Shown here: positions 1-6,070 of the stretch, piece by piece
Layout: each line of letters opens with the position of its first letter
Position numbering within the stretch: position 1 is the stretch's first letter
NCBI GenBank assembly: GCA_009926645.1
Contig: RFOO01000035.1
Location: forward strand, 1-8,160
Length of the DNA: 8,160 bases
From: a bacterium
GTDB taxonomy: Bacteria > Verrucomicrobiota > Verrucomicrobiia > Opitutales > UBA953
Direction: 5' to 3'
The notes under the pieces: model-generated
Seen by the model: the letters and a program-made list of their open reading frames with translations, nothing else
The model's database searches: none
What the model was told of the DNA's origin: nothing
Made by a program: the position numbers and the translations under genes

Positions 1-471
1 TCTGCCTTCAAAGCCGAAGCCGACAAAGGTCATATGGCTGAAGTGGTCAAAGAAATGACCAAGCTTTCCGGGCAAAAGCCTGTCGTGACTCGTGCAGCCA
101 AGAGCGTGGCGAACTTCAAGGTTCGTCAAGGTATGCCATTGGGTTGTATGGTTACCCTCCGCGGTCCACGCATGTGGGAGTTTTTACTCCGTTTAACAGC
201 GGTTGCCTTGCCTATGATTCGCGACTTCCGTGGTACTTCGAACCGTCTCGACGGACGTGGCAACTACTCCTTGGGTATTGCTGACCACACTATCTTTCCT
301 GAGACCCAAGCCGACGGCTCTCAGCGTGCTAACATTGGTCTCGACGTCGTGATTGTCACGACTGCCAAGACTGATGATGAAGGTCGGGAACTTTTACGCA
401 TGCTTGGCATGCCATTCCGTCGTTCTTCTGCGGCTACGACGGAAGCAAACGCTACCACCGCCAAAGCCTAA
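1..471 (+). CDS. rplE: 50S ribosomal protein L5 (5' end cut off by window)
   Basis: L5 binds 5S rRNA and helps form the central protuberance of the large subunit. The reading frame is open from base 1, so the 156 residues seen are the C-terminal part; by comparison with the usual ~180 residues, about 30-40 N-terminal residues lie outside the window. Recognisable family blocks are GQKPVVTRAAKSVANFK, RQGMPLGCMVTLRG, MWEFLLRL, IRDFRGTS and DGRGNYSLGI, and the family ending GMPFRR. The protein does not stop there: it continues for 15 residues rich in Ala, Thr and Glu, whereas L5 normally ends at about this point. The first ATG in the window (position 34) is internal and not the true start. rpsN follows after 21 nt, as in spc operons. 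Identity is clear; only the start is unseen. Confidence 0.97.
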   Translation, partial: SAFKAEADKGHMAEVVKEMTKLSGQKPVVTRAAKSVANFKVRQGMPLGCMVTLRGPRMWEFLLRLTAVALPMIRDFRGTSNRLDGRGNYSLGIADHTIFPETQADGSQRANIGLDVVIVTTAKTDDEGRELLRMLGMPFRRSSAATTEANATTAKA

Positions 472-492
472 CCCACCTTATCTACTACTCGT

Positions 493-798
493 ATGGCAAA
501 GCAGTCCGTCATTGAACGATCCAAAAAGCGCGAACGTCTTGTCGCTAAGTATGCCGCAAAGCGTGCAGAACTGAAAAAGATTCTCGCTAACCCTCAGACC
601 ACAGAAGAAGAGTTTTATGCAGCTCAGCGCAAGTTGGCCAAGTTGCCTCGCAACTCCTCTCGCGTTCGCTTAAAGAATCGTTGTTCTATCTCTGGCCGTC
701 CTCGTGCGTACATTCGCAAGTTCGGTCTCTCTCGTATCACCTTCCGTGAACTTGCCCTAGGTGGTCAAATTCCCGGTGTCACCAAAGCTTCCTGGTAA
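493..798 (+). CDS. rpsN: 30S ribosomal protein S14, zinc-independent long form
   Basis: S14 sits in the head of the small subunit and is a late assembly protein. The product is 101 residues, the length of the long type found in E. coli, not the ~61-residue zinc-ribbon type. Supporting blocks are the start MAKQSVIERSKKRERLV, then LPRNSSRVRLKNRCSISGRPR (split here as LPRNSSRVRLKN and RCSISGRPR), AYIRKFGLSRITFRELA and the C-terminal end PGVTKASW. There is a single Cys, so the CxxC pairs of the zinc form are absent and zinc binding is not expected. It lies 21 nt after rplE and 18 nt before rpsH. The bases before the ATG are pyrimidine-rich, with no Shine-Dalgarno match. The start agrees exactly with the family N-terminus. 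Confidence 0.98.
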   Translation: MAKQSVIERSKKRERLVAKYAAKRAELKKILANPQTTEEEFYAAQRKLAKLPRNSSRVRLKNRCSISGRPRAYIRKFGLSRITFRELALGGQIPGVTKASW

Positions 799-816
799 TC
801 TCCTATAACGATCACT

Positions 817-1215
817 ATGTCTTCTTCTAACGATACTATCGGAGATTTTCTCACCTCCATTCGCAATGCCTCCAAGGCGCAAAAGCCTTCGCTGAGTGTA
901 CAATGGTCTCGCCTGCGTGAGGGTGTTGCTCGCATTTTGACTGAATCTGGTTACCTCGCTGGTTTCCGTAAAGTTGAGCGCGACGACAAGCCCGTGCTCG
1001 AATTAACCCTGAAGTATGTTTCGGGTGTTCCTGCGATTACGAGCATCGAGCGTGTTTCCACTCCTGGTCGACGCGTCTATGCTGGCTATAGCGCCGTTCC
1101 TAAAGTCATCGGGGGAATGGGTGTTTCCATTCTCACTACCTCTCGCGGTGTCATGACTGACTCCGAAGCCCGTCGCCAAAAAGTTGGCGGTGAACTCCTC
1201 GCCAAAGTTTGGTAA
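817..1215 (+). CDS. rpsH: 30S ribosomal protein S8
   Basis: S8 binds the central domain of 16S rRNA and is a primary assembly protein. In E. coli it also represses the spc operon by binding mRNA near the rplE start; that site would lie upstream of this window. The 132 residues match the usual length. Family signatures are TIGDFLTSIRNA near the N-terminus, LREGVARILTESGYLAGF, STPGRRVYAG in the second domain and the strongly conserved ILTTSRGVMTDSEARRQKVG before the C-terminal end GGELLAKVW. Gaps to its neighbours are 18 and 24 nt. No Shine-Dalgarno match precedes the ATG. Confidence 0.98.
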   Translation: MSSSNDTIGDFLTSIRNASKAQKPSLSVQWSRLREGVARILTESGYLAGFRKVERDDKPVLELTLKYVSGVPAITSIERVSTPGRRVYAGYSAVPKVIGGMGVSILTTSRGVMTDSEARRQKVGGELLAKVW

Positions 1216-1239
1216 TCAACCAAGAAATCTTAAAAAGTC

Positions 1240-1776
1240 ATGTCTCGCATTGGTAAACAACCTGTCACTTTCCCCGCGAACGTAAAAGTTTCCGTGAATG
1301 GAAAGACTGTTTCGGTCGAAGGTCCGAAAGGAAAACTCTCCCATAACTTCCCTGCCCAAATCGGAGTCACGGTTGATAAATCAGCCGTACAAGTTGCCGA
1401 TCTTACTGAGAAGAAAGAAGCGGGTGCACTCTTTGGTACAACCCGTGCCATTATTCGCAACATGGTCGAAGGCGTGGAGAAAGGATACTCCAAGACTCTT
1501 CTCATTGAAGGCGTTGGATTCAAGGCTGCCCTCAAGGGTAATGTTCTCGATCTCGCTCTCGGTTATTCTCACCCCATCCGTTATACTATTCCTGCTGGAG
1601 TAAAAGTCGAAGTAACGGACGGAACGAAATTAGTTATCAGCGGACCCGACCGTCATATGGTTGGCCAAGTCGCTGCCTCCATCAAACTCTATAAGCCCGT
1701 TGAGCCTTACAAAGGCAAAGGTGTTCGCGTTGAAGGCGAATACGTTCGTCGTAAGGAAGGTAAGAAGACGGCCTAA
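1240..1776 (+). CDS. rplF: 50S ribosomal protein L6
   Basis: L6 binds 23S rRNA near the factor-binding region at the base of the L7/L12 stalk. The product is 178 residues, the usual length, with the typical two-fold repeat: N-terminal half MSRIGKQPV to about residue 80 and C-terminal half from about residue 84. Diagnostic blocks are MSRIGKQPV (1-9), VEGPKGKLS (26-34), GTTRAIIRNMVEGV (66-79), EGVGFKA (90-96), LGYSHPI (117-123) and VEPYKGKGVRVEGE near residues 164-177, followed by the basic tail YVRRKEGKK. The region before the ATG is A-rich (AAAAAG) but has no GGAG-like core. It is followed by rplR after 20 nt. Confidence 0.98.
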   Translation: MSRIGKQPVTFPANVKVSVNGKTVSVEGPKGKLSHNFPAQIGVTVDKSAVQVADLTEKKEAGALFGTTRAIIRNMVEGVEKGYSKTLLIEGVGFKAALKGNVLDLALGYSHPIRYTIPAGVKVEVTDGTKLVISGPDRHMVGQVAASIKLYKPVEPYKGKGVRVEGEYVRRKEGKKTA

Positions 1777-1796
1777 CCCGCAAACCGTATCCGATT

Positions 1797-2159
1797 ATGA
1801 AAATTGCCAAAAAGAATCTCCTCGCCCAAAAGCGTCGCTGGCGTATCCGCAAAACCGTACGTGGCACCGCCGCCCGTCCGCGTTTAGCTCTCAAGCTTAC
1901 GCATCTGCATCTCTACGCTCAAGCTATCGACGACGATCGTGGTGCTACTTTAGTAGCCGCAGCGACCACTTCGAAAGAGTTGCGTGGTAAAAAAATCCGT
2001 CCTTCCACCGCTGGTGCCGCTGCTTTTGGTACTGCCTTTGGTGAAAAAGCCAAGGCCGCTGGCATCACTACCGTAGTTTTCGACCGTGCAGGTCGCCGCT
2101 ATCATGGTGCGGTAAAATCCTTTGCTGACGCTGCACGTAAAGCAGGACTCCTCTTCTAA
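1797..2159 (+). CDS. rplR: 50S ribosomal protein L18
   Basis: L18 binds 5S rRNA together with L5 and tethers it to the large subunit. The 120-residue length is typical. The N-terminus is a basic arm (KKNLLAQKRRWRIRKTVRG) followed by ARPRL, then the core with HLYAQAIDD (about residues 38-46), and the best signature at the end, VVFDRAGRRYHGAVKSFADA then ARKAGLLF. The block usually reading RSNKHIYAQ is LTHLHLYAQ here, a mild divergence. It ends 7 nt before the rpsE start, the tightest junction in the window, so translational coupling is plausible although the frames do not overlap. No Shine-Dalgarno match precedes its ATG. Confidence 0.97.
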   Translation: MKIAKKNLLAQKRRWRIRKTVRGTAARPRLALKLTHLHLYAQAIDDDRGATLVAAATTSKELRGKKIRPSTAGAAAFGTAFGEKAKAAGITTVVFDRAGRRYHGAVKSFADAARKAGLLF

Positions 2160-2166
2160 GACTTAC

Positions 2167-2781
2167 ATGAGCGAAGAAAAAAATAATGCCGCGGCTCCGT
2201 CCGCATCTGCAAACGGTGGTTCTAACCAAGGTGGTGATCGCCGTGGTAATCGCCGTGGCCAAGGTGGCTCCAGCAATAACGGTGGTGCTCGTGCACCTCG
2301 TCGCGAAAGCCGCAATGAAGCCCCAGCCTCTGAGTATAACGATAAAGTCGTGCACATTAATCGCTGCTCTAAAGTGGTGAAAGGTGGACGTCGTTTTAAC
2401 TTTGCTGCTCTGGTCGTTGCCGGTGACGGCAAGGGTCGAGTCGGCGTTGGTTATGGTAAGGCGAAAGAAGTTCCTGATGCGATTCGCAAGGGAACAGATC
2501 GCGCCCATCGTGCTTTAACTTTCGTTAATCTCCGCAATAACACGATTCCTCACGAAGTTATCGGCCGTGCCGATGGTGGTGTGGTTATGCTTCGCCCAGC
2601 TTCTCCTGGTACAGGATTGATTGCTGGTGGTGGCGTGCGTGCGGTGCTCGAAGTCGTTGGCTTGAAAGATGTCCTTTCCAAGTCCATGGGCTCGAACAAT
2701 CCTCAAGCGATTGTTAAGGCGACCTTAGATGGTTTGGCTCAACTTCGCACTCTCCAACAAATCAAGTCCTTGCGCACTTAA
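2167..2781 (+). CDS. rpsE: 30S ribosomal protein S5 with long disordered N-terminal extension
   Basis: S5 lies at the mRNA entry side of the small subunit and influences decoding accuracy. The product is 204 residues against about 165 usually. Residues 1 to about 56 are low-complexity, rich in Gly, Arg, Asn, Ser and Ala, with short pieces such as GGDRRGNRRGQGG, and look disordered and basic. The normal core then begins: VHINRCSKVVKGGRRFNFAA, DGKGRVGVGYGKAKEVPDAI, RPASPGTGLIAGGGVRAVLE and GSNNPQAIVKATLDGL. The protein ends at LQQIKSLRT, without the usual RGKSVEEI-like tail. I chose the ATG at 2167, 7 nt after the rplR stop; an in-frame ATG at 2122 would overlap rplR by 38 nt and add 15 unlikely residues. 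rpmD (L30), which normally follows, is absent. Confidence 0.97.
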   Translation: MSEEKNNAAAPSASANGGSNQGGDRRGNRRGQGGSSNNGGARAPRRESRNEAPASEYNDKVVHINRCSKVVKGGRRFNFAALVVAGDGKGRVGVGYGKAKEVPDAIRKGTDRAHRALTFVNLRNNTIPHEVIGRADGGVVMLRPASPGTGLIAGGGVRAVLEVVGLKDVLSKSMGSNNPQAIVKATLDGLAQLRTLQQIKSLRT

Positions 2782-2785
2782 GTGC
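2774..2785. repeat. Perfect 12-nt palindrome across the rpsE stop codon
   Basis: The bases GCACTTAAGTGC read the same on both strands, contain the rpsE TAA stop, and lie 7 nt upstream of the rplO ATG. In RNA they could form only a 4-bp stem (GCAC/GTGC) with a TTAA loop, followed by the T-rich run TTCTTTT. That resembles a very small terminator, but the stem is too short to be convincing and termination here would cut off rplO and secY. It may be chance plus codon constraint. Confidence 0.3.
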
Positions 2786-2792
2786 TTCTTTT

Positions 2793-3248
2793 ATGAAACT
2801 TCACAATCTTCCTGAAATTAAGGGTTCTACCCATCGACACAAAGTTCTTGGTCGTGGTCGTGGCTCTGGTCATGGTAAAACCTCGGGTCGTGGTCACAAG
2901 GGTATGAAAGCCCGATCGGGTGGTGGACATCGCCCTGGATTCGAAGGTGGTCAAATGCCTCTCTATCGTCGTTTGCCTCACCGTGGATTCCAAAACGTGA
3001 ATCGCGTTTCTTATGCGGTGGTTAATCTGCATGACCTCGAAGAGCTCGAGGGTAAATCCTTTGGCCTCGCTGAACTCAAAGCACAGGGTGTTCTGCGTGC
3101 TAATGCCTCGCTTCTTAAAGTTTTAGGCAACGGCGAAATCAAGCGTGCCATCACCGTTTCCGCTCACCGTTTCTCCGACTCTGCGAAGAAAAAAATCGAA
3201 GCCGCTGGCGGCAAGGTTGTAGAGCTCGGCGCTAACGTCGCTGAATAA
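2793..3248 (+). CDS. rplO: 50S ribosomal protein L15
   Basis: L15 is a late-assembly large-subunit protein with a long extended basic N-terminal arm that reaches into 23S rRNA. The product is 151 residues, close to the usual ~145-150. The arm is unmistakable: MKLHNLPEIKGSTH, then GRGRGSGHGKTSGRGHKG, a Gly/Arg/Lys-rich stretch, followed by FEGGQMPLYRRLPHRGF at about residues 50-66. The globular end contains LLKVLGNGEIKRAITV and the family element SAKKKIEAAGGKVVEL. It follows rpsE by only 11 nt and precedes secY by 19 nt, the conserved spc order minus rpmD. No Shine-Dalgarno match precedes its ATG; the bases are T-rich. Confidence 0.98.
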   Translation: MKLHNLPEIKGSTHRHKVLGRGRGSGHGKTSGRGHKGMKARSGGGHRPGFEGGQMPLYRRLPHRGFQNVNRVSYAVVNLHDLEELEGKSFGLAELKAQGVLRANASLLKVLGNGEIKRAITVSAHRFSDSAKKKIEAAGGKVVELGANVAE

Positions 3249-3267
3249 TCCTTCAAGACCCTCCGCG

Positions 3268-4803
3268 ATGTTCTCGGCCTTCGCCAACTGCTGGAGGATT
3301 CCCGAACTCAGAGCTCGCCTGATTGCAACGGTGGCTCTGGTGTTCGTTGCTCGTATTGGAGCGAATATTCCTCTCCCTGGTATCGATCCCAAAGATATCA
3401 TGGATTATTACCACACCATGGCCGATAAGGCCTCGGGTGGGATGGTGGCGATGTATAATATGTTCACGGGTGGTGCCTTACTTAAAGGTGCGATCTTCTC
3501 CTTGGGCATTATGCCTTACATCAGTGCTTCGATTATTATGCAGTTGATGTCGGCCGTGGTTCCTTCGATTGCACGTTTACAACAAGAAGGCGAAGTGGGT
3601 CGTCAGAAAGTAGCTCAGTATTCACGCTATCTAACCATCGGTATTGCCGTCGTACAATCGGCTCTGTTGTTGGGCGCTTTTTTAAATCCGGGCAAAGTCG
3701 GACAAGCATTGGGGTTGGGAAATTTCACGGGCACGATTGTTGTCCCTGAAATGATGAATCATAAAACGCTCTTTATTTTTATGGGCGTTTTCCTTCTCAC
3801 TACTGGTTCAGTCGTGATGCTTTGGCTTGGCGAGCAAATCACTCAGCGAGGTATCGGAAATGGAACGTCTATTTTAATTACAGTCGGAATTTTAGCCGAT
3901 ATTCCAGGAGCCCTAACTTCCTTTGTGGATTTAGCTTTCGGCGGAAAAATTGGTGCTGCAACTAGCGCAAGCCACGGCTGGGAGAAGGCCCTAGGTATGC
4001 TCATCCTCTTTATCTTAGTTACTGCGGCGATGGTTGCTATCAATCAGGCGGTGCGTCGCATTCCCATTCAGTATGCACAGCGAATGGTGGGGCGAAAGAT
4101 GTATGGTGCTCAAACCAACTATTTGCCGTTGAAGGTGAATTATGCTGGCGTGATGCCAGTGATTTTTGCGGGGGCGATATTGAGTTTTCCGCCCATGCTT
4201 TTAAATCCTCTAAGCACCTTATCTCCGCAATTGGAATTTCTCCGTTCTTGGGCTGATGTGTTTTATGGACGTGGCTGGTTTCACTACACGAGTTACGCGA
4301 TTCTGATTTTCGGATTCAGTTATTTTTGGATTTCGATTATGTTCCGTCCGGTGCAAATCGCCGACGATTTGAAGAAAAATAACGGTTATATTTTGGGGGT
4401 TCGTCCAGGTGAGCATACCGCACAGTTTCTCGATTTTGTCATGACTCGTCTGACAATTGCGGGATCCTTGTTCCTGCTTATCATCGCCTTAATGCCAGAC
4501 CTTTTCACCTTGCAGTTAAATTTCCCTCAGCGTCTCGCGACTTTCCTCGGCGGTACTGGAGGACTCATCACCGTCGGTGTGATGCTCGACACCATGCGTC
4601 AAATCGAGACCTTCCTCTTGCAGCGTAACTACGAGGGTTTCTTGAAAAAAGGACGTATCGGCAGTTTACCTATTCCGCAATCAGGAGCTCGATCCAGCGG
4701 AGAAAATTCCGCTCTGGGTTCGATGGAAAAAACCTGCCTCGTGCTCTTCTTGCTCGGTGCTGCGGCCTGGATTGCTAATCATTGGAGCGACTTCGTGAAG
4801 TAA
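3268..4803 (+). CDS. secY: Preprotein translocase subunit SecY, C-terminally extended
   Basis: SecY is the pore of the Sec translocon in the inner membrane, through which SecA- or ribosome-driven proteins cross or insert. The length is 511 residues versus ~430-445 usually. The N-terminus fits the family (WRIPELRARL, then IGANIPLPGID at 30-40). Ten membrane segments can be placed near residues 18-34, 75-98, 120-138, 166-188, 200-215, 241-259, 292-312, 340-358, 393-411 and 424-443. Conserved elements include SLGIMPYISASIIMQL (78-93), LGEQITQRGIGNGTS (187-201), the cytosolic loop RRIPIQYAQRMVGRKMYG (263-280) with its basic pair, and YILGVRPGEHT (374-384) with the Arg important for SecA function. 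SecY normally ends soon after EGFLKKGRI (456-464). Here 47 more residues follow, with a hydrophobic stretch at about 489-505 that could be an eleventh membrane segment. map follows after 11 nt. Confidence 0.98.
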   Translation: MFSAFANCWRIPELRARLIATVALVFVARIGANIPLPGIDPKDIMDYYHTMADKASGGMVAMYNMFTGGALLKGAIFSLGIMPYISASIIMQLMSAVVPSIARLQQEGEVGRQKVAQYSRYLTIGIAVVQSALLLGAFLNPGKVGQALGLGNFTGTIVVPEMMNHKTLFIFMGVFLLTTGSVVMLWLGEQITQRGIGNGTSILITVGILADIPGALTSFVDLAFGGKIGAATSASHGWEKALGMLILFILVTAAMVAINQAVRRIPIQYAQRMVGRKMYGAQTNYLPLKVNYAGVMPVIFAGAILSFPPMLLNPLSTLSPQLEFLRSWADVFYGRGWFHYTSYAILIFGFSYFWISIMFRPVQIADDLKKNNGYILGVRPGEHTAQFLDFVMTRLTIAGSLFLLIIALMPDLFTLQLNFPQRLATFLGGTGGLITVGVMLDTMRQIETFLLQRNYEGFLKKGRIGSLPIPQSGARSSGENSALGSMEKTCLVLFLLGAAAWIANHWSDFVK

Positions 4804-4814
4804 GTTTTTGTTGA

Positions 4815-5576
4815 ATGATTAACCTTAAGTCGGAAGAGGAAGTGAGTCGCATGCGAGCTGCTTGTGTAGCTGCCGCACGTGTTTTGCGTGATCTTTCTGC
4901 CCTGGTGGTGCCAGGTGTTTCAACCGCCGCACTTGATTCCGCTGCTCGAGGTTTAATGTTACGTCATGGCTGCGAAAGTGCCTGCCATGGTTATGTTGTC
5001 GGAGGTCTCACTTACCCAGGTCACATTTGTGTTTCGGTTAACGATGAAGTCGTCCACGGCATCGGTGCGCCCCAACGAATCATCCAGGAAGGCGACTTGG
5101 TTTCTCTCGATGTCGTGGTTCGTCGCGATGGTTATATCGGTGATAACGCCTGCACCATCGCGGTCGGCAAAGTGGATCCTGAGGCTAAGGCTCTTTGCAC
5201 GGCTGCGGAAAAGGCCCTTCATGCTGGTATCGCCGCTGTTCGCCCCGGAAATAGGGTAGGGGATATCTCTGCCGCTGTTCAGGGCATTTTGGCGCCCCTT
5301 GGTTACGGTATTGTCCGCGATTTCGTCGGCCATGGTGTGGGCAAGAAAATGCACGAAGAACCCCAAATTCCCAACTTTGGAAAGGCTGGAACTGGCTCTA
5401 AGTTATTGCCTGGTATGTGTTTAGCAATTGAGCCGATGGTAAATTTAGGTACCCATAAGATCGTCATGGGAGCAGATGGCTGGACGGCGCGGACTGCGGA
5501 TGGCAAAGTTTCAGCACATTTTGAACATACCATTTTAGTCACCGAAACAGGGGCTGAAATCCTCACTCTTCCATAA
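4815..5576 (+). CDS. map: Methionine aminopeptidase, type I
   Basis: This cytosolic metalloenzyme removes the initiator Met from new proteins after deformylation, when the next residue is small. The 253 residues match the short type Ia form, with no N-terminal zinc domain. All five metal ligands are visible: Asp99 (SLDV), Asp110 (IGDNA), His173 (GHGVG), Glu206 (AIEPM) and Glu237 (HFEHT). His81 in NDEVVHGIG and His180 in KKMHEEP correspond to the substrate-handling histidines of E. coli MetAP, and Trp223 is also conserved. The enzyme therefore looks active. Placement directly after secY is common, but the adk gene often found between them is missing, as are infA and rpmJ afterwards. The start at 4815, 11 nt after secY, gives the standard N-terminus MINLKSEEEVSRMR. 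Confidence 0.98.
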   Translation: MINLKSEEEVSRMRAACVAAARVLRDLSALVVPGVSTAALDSAARGLMLRHGCESACHGYVVGGLTYPGHICVSVNDEVVHGIGAPQRIIQEGDLVSLDVVVRRDGYIGDNACTIAVGKVDPEAKALCTAAEKALHAGIAAVRPGNRVGDISAAVQGILAPLGYGIVRDFVGHGVGKKMHEEPQIPNFGKAGTGSKLLPGMCLAIEPMVNLGTHKIVMGADGWTARTADGKVSAHFEHTILVTETGAEILTLP

Positions 5577-5658
5577 ATCTCTTTTTTTGCTTCCAAATCC
5601 CTGAAGAACCATCAAGTTCCGACCTCTTTCCCAACTTCCAAACAGCACGGATACCATC
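5577..5658 (+). other. 82-nt gap between map and rpsM; no infA or rpmJ
   Basis: This is the boundary between the spc-type and alpha-type blocks. It begins with a T-rich run (about 5582-5588) and is otherwise pyrimidine-rich. An 8-base direct repeat CTTCCAAA occurs at 5590-5597 and 5635-5642. Possible stems are weak (CTTC 5590-5593 with GAAG 5603-5606; AAGTT 5614-5618 with AACTT 5633-5637). There is no GC-rich hairpin before the T run, so I do not call a terminator, and I see no convincing -35/-10 pair. It is too short to hold infA, and no 37-codon rpmJ frame is present. A leader or weak promoter for the alpha block remains possible. Confidence 0.4.
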
Positions 5659-6039
5659 ATGCCACGACTCCTCGGTGTAGACATTCCTAACAACAAAAAA
5701 GTAGAGTACTCACTCCGCTATATCTATGGCATCGGCCCTCGTCGTGCCACGGAAATTTGTGAAGCACTCGGCTTCGATCCGTCGATGCGCGCTTCCAATC
5801 TTTCCGAAGAACAGCTTAACAAGATTGTCGAATATATTGTGCGCATGGGTTACAAGTGCGAAGGTGATCTTCGTCGCGACATCGCACAAAATCTCAAGCG
5901 CTTGCAAGCGGTGAAGTGTTACCGTGGTTTGCGCCACTTCCGTGGTCTGCCTGTTCGCGGACAACGCACTCGCACCAATGCACGTACTCGTAAGGGTAAG
6001 CGTAAGACCGTGGGCGTTGCCTCGGCTCCAGCTAAGTAA
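5659..6039 (+). CDS. rpsM: 30S ribosomal protein S13
   Basis: S13 sits in the head of the small subunit and forms bridges to L5 and 23S rRNA; its basic tail approaches the P-site tRNA. The product is 126 residues, near the usual 118-126. The N-terminus MPRLLGVDIPNNKKVEYSL, the helix-hairpin-helix-type element YIYGIGPRRATEI (about 22-34) and the block GDLRRDIAQNLKRL are typical. The strongest signature is the basic C-terminal part CYRGLRHFRGLPVRGQRTRT then NARTRKGKRK, followed by a short neutral tail ending SAPAK. It opens the alpha-type block after an 82-nt gap. Only a three-base GGA lies 7 nt before the ATG, too weak to call a ribosome binding site. Confidence 0.98.
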   Translation: MPRLLGVDIPNNKKVEYSLRYIYGIGPRRATEICEALGFDPSMRASNLSEEQLNKIVEYIVRMGYKCEGDLRRDIAQNLKRLQAVKCYRGLRHFRGLPVRGQRTRTNARTRKGKRKTVGVASAPAK

Positions 6040-6070
6040 TTAATTTTTCACGATAACCTAAACATTTACG

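Noticed and set aside
2122..2166. Upstream in-frame ATG for rpsE
   Set aside because: It would overlap the end of rplR by 38 nt and add 15 residues unlike S5; the ATG at 2167 lies cleanly after the rplR stop.
2068..2508. 146-codon open frame on the minus strand
   Set aside because: It lies opposite rplR and rpsE, has a Thr/Ala-rich composition produced by the repetitive codons of the S5 extension, and resembles no known family.
4959..5366. 135-codon open frame on the minus strand opposite map
   Set aside because: map is a complete enzyme with all metal ligands; the opposite frame looks like an antisense shadow.
5577..5600. Possible intrinsic terminator after map (T run)
   Set aside because: No stable GC-rich hairpin precedes the T run; the bases before it are map coding sequence without a matching inverted repeat that I can see.
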